Positions 59,401 through 64,000 of a stretch of DNA of 64,000 nt are shown in pieces (within the stretch, counting starts at the first letter, position 1; the number at the start of each line of letters is the position of its first letter). The notes under the pieces were generated by a model. The model made no database searches and had not been told where the DNA came from. It saw only the letters and a program-made list of their open reading frames with translations. The position numbers and the translations under genes were made by a program. The DNA is from Phoebastria nigripes (Eukaryota; Chordata; Aves; Procellariiformes; Diomedeidae), in the NCBI GenBank assembly GCA_035582835.1, contig JAYKAV010002778.1:229334-293333 (forward strand). Reading direction: 5' to 3'.

Positions 59401-62400
59401 ACTAGATCTCCTTATAGTTGTAGTAATAGATGTTGTTTTCAATTTACAACTGGTGAGATTCTTTCACAATTTTAAGAACTCAGCCAGCAGATCACAAACA
59501 TGCAGCTAATACAATCTACAGTCTCATTTTCAACAAATATTATAAAGCTTGTAGAATCAAGGATATTGTGCAGATCATGTTTTATTTTGGAAATGCACAG
59601 GCAGGTATTTATACTCTAGGCAAATTAATTGCTATGAACAAAGATGCAATTTTTTTTTAACATATGATAAGGTTAGAATTACCAAGTTCCAGGCTTTTCA
59701 TGCTTTTCATGAACTGTTTTTTCTATGCAGATGTTAATAGAGCAGACAGATTTCACCAGCAGATGTCTCTCTTTCTGCATTGACAGACTGATCTTAGTTT
59801 TAACTGACCTTCAGCAGTATTTTTTTTTTGTCTCTTGTGGGTTGGGTGGGGAGAACAGAAAATAAATGTAAGAATGACTTTGGTTCAAATGTCAGTATTT
59901 TTTTCTGTTCATGAGGAAAATTGCAACTCTTTCTAAAATGATCATGTGACATATTGTCTAAATGGTATTTGTAGTCATCTAAAATTGCTAGCAGTTGAAT
60001 TTGAAGTATGCCGTAATGTTTGCTTATTCACTCCAATTGTATTTATCCTGGAGGTGTTTCTTGTCATTATTATTAGGCTTCATTTCTCTTTGAAAGATGA
60101 TGAAGAAAACAACCAGATCATCTTGGATCTTGCTGTTTACAGGTCAGAATTTTTTTTTTTTCCCTTTTAATTTTTGCCATTCTTAAGTTCTAATACACAG
60201 TGTTTCAAATATACTCCTCTCTGTAATGGGGACTTTTCAGGATGAAAACAAATAACATAGGGGATAATGGAATCAATCTTGAAGCCTGTGCCAAGGAAAT
60301 GAAGCTGAATAAACCAAAGACCCTTCGGACTGTTCTGTTACTCCTCAATGAGGACTGTCTAATAGTCCTTTTTGGAATTGCTGTTTTCTGCAGTCCACAG
60401 GCAGGTTTCCTCCACACCTGTCCTTTTTTACCTATGTAAAATCTTTTCCATTCTTCATTTGCACATTAGGGTTGTAGGGAATGGGTTTTTTGCNCTTTCT
60501 CTGGCCCTAGAAGTGCTCTAGTACAGTTCATGTCCTTCTAGTTAAATTCTTCTCCTCCCCAAGACAGAGTAGGTTAGCCTTGTCCNACTTTCCTTGCTTA
60601 CTGGAAAGAGTCCATGGCCCATGCTATTTCCTGAACTGTGCCAGCGCATTGCCTGGAAGAAATTTGGTTGAACCAGGCCAAAATATGACAAGGAAACCTG
60701 ATAACTATTTGATAGTATATACTACTAAGCAGTATAGAGGCCTTGCCCACACTTTGGGAAGGGTTTAGAAACCCACAAGCTTATTTACCCATAATAGTAA
60801 CTTGTTAGAGTAAAGCTTGAACTAGTTTCATAGCACAGAAACACTATTCAAGCCAGGTGTTCTTCCCTTAAAGCTTATTAATTTTCTTCAAAAGAGGCCT
60901 GCTCCATGTTTCTGAATTACAAGAATTAGGTTTTTTTGGAGCCTCAGAAAATCTGTTCAGGTGCAATAAAATGTTGGATATGTTGTATTATTCTGTGCTC
61001 ACTTGTAAGAAATGCAAACTAAAAAGTTTGAAAAATTCACCTGAGAAGTAACGTTATAAAAGAAGGGAAACAGGGAATACGTACTTGTGCATTCACTAGT
61101 AGGTCACAGGAACATGAGTGTATGTGTCACATGATGAAGATTAGATGTTAAAGAGGAGCTCTTACAGGTCACAAATTTTGTTTGATAATACTGAAATTTA
61201 AAAGTACTGTGTTTCTGGGAATGTAAAGCATTTCTGTTCATTGTTTTCCAGCAAATTCTGTGAAAAAAAAAAAAAAGAACTCTTATTATAAATTTACTAC
61301 TTAAGCCTTCAGAAAGAAAAGTAGCAAAATACTTTTACAATTTTAAATAGCAAATAGATTAATTTTCATATTAATGTAAAACACTAAACTAATAGAAGAA
61401 AGACCTTTTCATTTTCCACAAAGATTTTGCAGTTATACAATAGCTGATGTGATGGACCTGACAGAATTTAGACATTATTTTAATTGACATTCTGTGAACA
61501 CACAGGAAGATCATGTTTTTCTTCCAAAGACCTTAAATCCTAATAATATTTCATATAACTTAATAACTGAAATTGAAGTTTGTAGTTTATAAACTGCGAA
61601 ATCATCATTAAAGACTTATATGCTCTGCACTGCTTATTTACTGGACTGTATTGTAGATTGATTCATTTATTTATATTTTATTCTGAAGACATTTGGACAC
61701 TTCTCTGCTTGATGTTGATGTCCAGCCAACTTACATACGAGTACTGGTGAAGGGAAAGGTTAGTTTTTTCTTACTACATTCATTTCAAATCAAGAGTTAA
61801 TGCTTACCATAGTTATTCAGTAGACTCTGGATCTGACTTTTATGACTTACCAATGCACCTATGCATTTTTTCTGCACCTATGCAGAAAAAATGTTCTTTC
61901 ATACTTTCATTATNTTGGACCACACATAAACTGTGGAAGTCCTAACCAGAAGATCTGCAAAGCCTGAAATGAAATTTCACTCTCTTTTTCTCTCCTTCTC
62001 TCTTCTTATTCTCCCCCCACAGTGTACCATTATTCACTTAAGAAGAGAGCTTGCTAGTTGCCCTAGGCTAGAATTTAGCAATATCACAATCTGGAATTTA
62101 CAGCTGACAGAAACAAATGGATGTATATTTTTTTGAAAGGGCATGTAAATGTCATTCCAGTTTTCTCTCTTCTCAGTGGTTTTAATTTTATCATCAATTT
62201 TTTGAAAAATTCAAAGTACTTAAACAGTAAACCAAAATCCCTATTTTTGACTGTACCAACTGTATAAACAAAACTTCAGAATTACTCTATGTCTAAAATA
62301 GACTGTATATTCTTTCTCTTTTAATTGCTAATATAAGTCAAACATCGTTTTATAACCTTCTTTAGAAATGTCACTTCAGGAATGACAGCAATTCAGGAAT

Positions 62401-62710
62401 ATACATATGACTATACTCGTAAGTAAAAGCTGTTTAACATGCTAATCATTTAGTAGGATTAATACTACATATAAAGTGAGAGGATTTAGACCTATACTGT
62501 CCTTAAGATCAAAGGATGTGATAGTGATGTTTCTGCATGTGTTCTGTCCAGGTCAAAAAAAAAAAAAAAGAGATATTTTAGCATTATATACTTCAATCTC
62601 ATATTTTCTCATAGCCATTTCAGCTTGTGCTCCCTGAGGAAGTGAAGCCAGACTGCAGCTCTGCTAAAAGATCACAAACAACTGGTCATTTAGTTGTCAG
62701 CATGCCAAAG
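42818..62710 (+). CDS. DNAAF11: DNAAF11 (LRRC6), exons 1-10, 3' end beyond window
   Basis: Dynein axonemal assembly factor 11 acts in the cytoplasm of ciliated cells and sperm precursors to pre-assemble axonemal dynein arms; human loss causes primary ciliary dyskinesia. Ten exons join in phase to 376 codons, against about 466 residues in human. Order: start [20 protein letters not shown]; leucine-rich repeats from about residue 22 to 110 ([32 protein letters not shown]); an LRR cap with LFLVGNPC; a charged, probably coiled-coil region (about 150-210); the conserved [13 protein letters not shown] segment; and a CS (p23-like) domain from about 281 to at least 376. The C-terminal tail of about 90 residues lies outside. 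Recognition is from the remembered human protein. The linker after residue 209 differs from mammals. Confidence 0.95.
42828..46053 (+). other. DNAAF11 intron 1
   Basis: The first about 350 bases belong to the CpG island; the remainder is AT-rich. I see no other gene or recognisable repeat. Confidence 0.75.
46054..46221 (+). CDS. DNAAF11: DNAAF11 exon 2 (first LRRs)
   Basis: Acceptor TGTTTTTTTCAG|TCACTG and donor ATTG|GTAAGT. It encodes residues 4-59, [20 protein letters not shown] through [12 protein letters not shown]. Confidence 0.96.
47436..47472. repeat. poly(A) run, 37 bases
   Basis: Uninterrupted A37 followed by GCACTATAAAAG. No retroposed body is recognisable on its 5' side. Confidence 0.9.
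48921..48992. repeat. AT-only, partly palindromic tract
   Basis: About 70 bases of TATATA, ATAATA and ATTATA combinations with overlapping self-complementary stretches. Confidence 0.85.
49263..49340 (+). CDS. DNAAF11: DNAAF11 exon 3 (LRR)
   Basis: Acceptor TTTTGTTACAG|AAAATG and donor GAAG|GTCAGA. It encodes [20 protein letters not shown] then RIENLE. One N falls in the third base of a Val codon and is silent. Confidence 0.95.
49341..51348 (+). other. DNAAF11 intron 3
   Basis: AT-rich, with a T/G-rich simple stretch near 50125-50190 and an imperfect TG repeat near 51255-51303. Nothing else seen. Confidence 0.75.
51349..51521 (+). CDS. DNAAF11: DNAAF11 exon 4 (last LRRs and cap)
   Basis: Acceptor TTTTTTCAAACAG|GCTGTG and donor AAA|GTAAGA. 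It encodes residues 86-143: [19 protein letters not shown], then [12 protein letters not shown] and [14 protein letters not shown]. Confidence 0.96.
51522..52522 (+). other. DNAAF11 intron 4
   Basis: AT-rich intron with no recognised element. Confidence 0.8.
52523..52722 (+). CDS. DNAAF11: DNAAF11 exon 5 (charged coiled-coil region)
   Basis: Acceptor CTCTTTGGGAAG|TGTTTG and donor GACAG|GTAACA. It encodes residues 144-209, from [20 protein letters not shown] through a Glu/Lys/Arg-rich helix to LGFD. The first residue is Cys where I remember Trp in human (WLDGKEIE). Confidence 0.93.
52723..53965 (+). other. DNAAF11 intron 5
   Basis: Holds a short CR1 tail from 52757, only 34 bases after the donor. 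I searched it by eye for an extra exon carrying the mammalian RWYTD motif and found none. Confidence 0.7.
52757..52860 (+). mobile_element. CR1 LINE 3' tail (about 100 bp)
   Basis: GTTGGACTAGATGACCTTTA, then TCCCTTCCAACCCAAGCTATTC and tandem ATTCTATGATTCTATGA form the classic bird CR1 3' end. Heavily 5'-truncated, plus orientation, inside DNAAF11 intron 5. Confidence 0.95.
53966..54154 (+). CDS. DNAAF11: DNAAF11 exon 6 (linker, PESRLET motif)
   Basis: Acceptor CTTGTGTAG|CCCAGA and donor ATAAG|GTATGG; phases fit both neighbours. It encodes an acidic, variable stretch and then [20 protein letters not shown], the counterpart of human [18 protein letters not shown]. One N makes residue 271 ambiguous. 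Confidence 0.92.
54155..57267 (+). other. DNAAF11 intron 6
   Basis: AT-rich intron with a T-rich run near 54838-54876. No exon or repeat recognised. Confidence 0.75.
57268..57345 (+). CDS. DNAAF11: DNAAF11 exon 7 (start of CS domain)
   Basis: Acceptor TCTGTTTTGTTAAG|GGGATC. The donor is CCAAA|GTATGT, not the tempting CCAAAG. It encodes [12 protein letters not shown], one N-bearing codon, then [12 protein letters not shown]. Only the chosen donor gives the right phase for exon 8. Confidence 0.92.
57346..60076 (+). other. DNAAF11 intron 7
   Basis: AT-rich intron. No exon, RNA gene or transposon recognised. Confidence 0.75.
60077..60142 (+). CDS. DNAAF11: DNAAF11 exon 8 (CS domain)
   Basis: Acceptor CATTATTATTAG|GCTTCA and donor TACAG|GTCAGA. 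It encodes [20 protein letters not shown] then Y, matching human [17 protein letters not shown]. Confidence 0.95.
60143..61688 (+). other. DNAAF11 intron 8
   Basis: AT-rich intron with a short poly(A) run near 61262. Nothing else recognised. Confidence 0.75.
61689..61758 (+). CDS. DNAAF11: DNAAF11 exon 9 (CS domain)
   Basis: Acceptor TTATTCTGAAG|ACATTT and donor AAAG|GTTAGT. It encodes [20 protein letters not shown] then KGK and ends in phase 0. Confidence 0.95.
61759..62614 (+). other. DNAAF11 intron 9
   Basis: Contains a pseudo-exon-like stretch with a strong acceptor at 62022/62023 (see findings) and a poly(A) run near 62555. Nothing else recognised. Confidence 0.7.
62615..62710 (+). CDS. 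DNAAF11: DNAAF11 exon 10 (end of CS domain)
   Basis: Acceptor TTTCTCATAG|CCATTT and donor AAAG|GTATGT. It encodes 32 whole codons, [20 protein letters not shown] then [12 protein letters not shown], very close to human. Confidence 0.96.
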
Positions 62711-64000
62711 GTATGTAAAATAATCTGAGGAGGCATCATACAGAGATATTTAAAATGTTGTGAGTACTTTGGGAATGCTGCTGAGTTACAGGTAACAACT
62801 GGCTAGCTAAAGTTATTCAGTCTAGTCTTTCCCATCAGGACATATTTTCCAAAGAAGGAACATTTCAGAAAGACAATTTAATCATAGAGCCAAACCTTAG
62901 GTTTTAAGATCCCTTTAAAGGAACATTATGAAAATCAGTATTAATAGAACTATTTGTATTTCCTTTATTGTCAACAAAACCATATTTTTATATATGAAAA
63001 GAGACTCTGCAAAACATGCAGTATTGTGCAAATATGTAAGAAAATTGATTTTTTAAATAACTGAAAATATGCAACTTAACTACTTTCTTTTTCCACCTCT
63101 GAAATAATAAAAACAAATTTTTCAAAATTTGTGTGGCACACATATGTATGAAGATTATGTTTTGGTTCAAGGACAGGGATGATGTACCACTCTCACATCT
63201 CAGGTGATCAGAACAAGAGTTGCTTAATTCATTTTCCCTTCATGCGCTCCCCGGCTGGAAAGGGTCCGCTCACCAGCTGTACAAAGTATATGTAATCACA
63301 GAGCAAGAGGGTTGTGGCAACATGGTGTTTCAACTGAAAAATGCTGCACAGCAGTCCCTAGTACTTAAAGAAGCCTGGGTAGAAGTCATATTCCCCTAAT
63401 ATTCCTAACTCTGTGCTCTCCTATCTCCCCTGTGCTCTGATGTTTGCCTGTATGGTGTCACACTGATCAGGATTCAAGTCAATTGAGAGTTCTGCTGGCA
63501 AGTAAAAGTAAATTGGCTGTATTTTCTCTCTTCCATACCCAGCCCAGTTCTTGCAGTGTAAATGAGAGCAAACTGATAGGTATGTCCACTTTATTTCCTC
63601 TCAGCTGTGTGTCTTCCTATGGTTTCAGTAAATGTAGCTTGTACCCTGGATACGTAAGTGGTATTTTGATTTGGGGGATGACATAATGAGTAGATGAGGT
63701 AGAATCAAAGGTGGAATCAGGACATCTCCTACCCATTCCCACACATCTGCCAAAAATTAGAGAATAGAGAAGGAATGACCAGTAATGAGGAACAGTCAAA
63801 GACATGGGGGTCAACTTGTCTTACTGAAGTAGGCATTGAGAGAGGTAATGGGTGGCCAGCCAGCAGTCAGTGGAAGTTTAGGGGGCATTAGAGCTTAAAT
63901 ACAGGGAAGATGCAGCAGTGTGAACCGGAATAGAAGACAAGGGACAGAGGAAATCTGAGTGGCAGAGGTATCTTCAGGTTTGGGGCATAATGGGTAGGAT
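62711..64000 (+). other. DNAAF11 intron 10, partial
   Basis: No stretch here reads as the next expected segment (human VGEVITGGQRAF...), so the remaining exons should lie to the right of the window. No repeat recognised. Confidence 0.7.

Noticed and set aside
63541..63600. DNAAF11 exon 11 at the TTGCAG near 63555
   Set aside because: The sequence after this acceptor stops almost at once in the required phase and does not resemble the expected next segment.

Overview
This window looks like draft genomic DNA from a bird. Three things point that way. There are CR1 LINE fragments ending in the ATTCTATG-type 3' repeat. There are avian-type endogenous retrovirus LTRs. Three spliced genes, which I recognise from remembered human proteins, lie in the order found at human 8q24.22: PHF20L1, TMEM71 and DNAAF11 (LRRC6). 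Scattered single Ns and one 250-N gap indicate a draft assembly. I see no CRISPR array, operon or other prokaryotic feature. I also see nothing I would call a new biological system; the unusual items are mostly structural and regulatory.

Layout. From 1 to about 11.5 kb lies the 5' part of PHF20L1 on the minus strand: four coding exons (codons 1-143, the methyl-lysine reader region), an untranslated first-exon end, and a CpG-island promoter cut by the N gap. From 11.7 to 14.8 kb, beside that promoter, is an endogenous retrovirus relic on the plus strand. A second, 1.1-kb LTR is inserted inside its decayed pol region. From 15 to 26 kb I see no confident gene; the stretch holds two copies of an unclassified 214-bp repeat and some microsatellites. 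From 26.4 to 32.4 kb (possibly to 33.8 kb) is complete TMEM71 on the plus strand, with eight exons and 287 codons. From 33 to 40 kb there is a 727-bp block present twice in direct orientation 6,075 bp apart with a single difference; the second copy abuts an LTR fragment. A CR1 3' end lies at 41.7-42.3 kb. From 42.65 kb to the right edge is DNAAF11 on the plus strand: CpG-island promoter, exons 1-10 (376 codons), with the 3' end outside the window.

The three genes are neighbours by conserved synteny, not by shared function. PHF20L1 is a nuclear chromatin reader, TMEM71 is a poorly characterised two-pass membrane protein, and DNAAF11 is a cytoplasmic assembly factor for axonemal dynein arms. 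The best regulatory clue is a near-consensus RFX X-box palindrome about 50 bp upstream of the DNAAF11 start codon, which fits a motile-cilium gene.

Exon boundaries were assigned by reading splice signals and checking that phases join. Homology calls rest on remembered family sequences, not on a database search.
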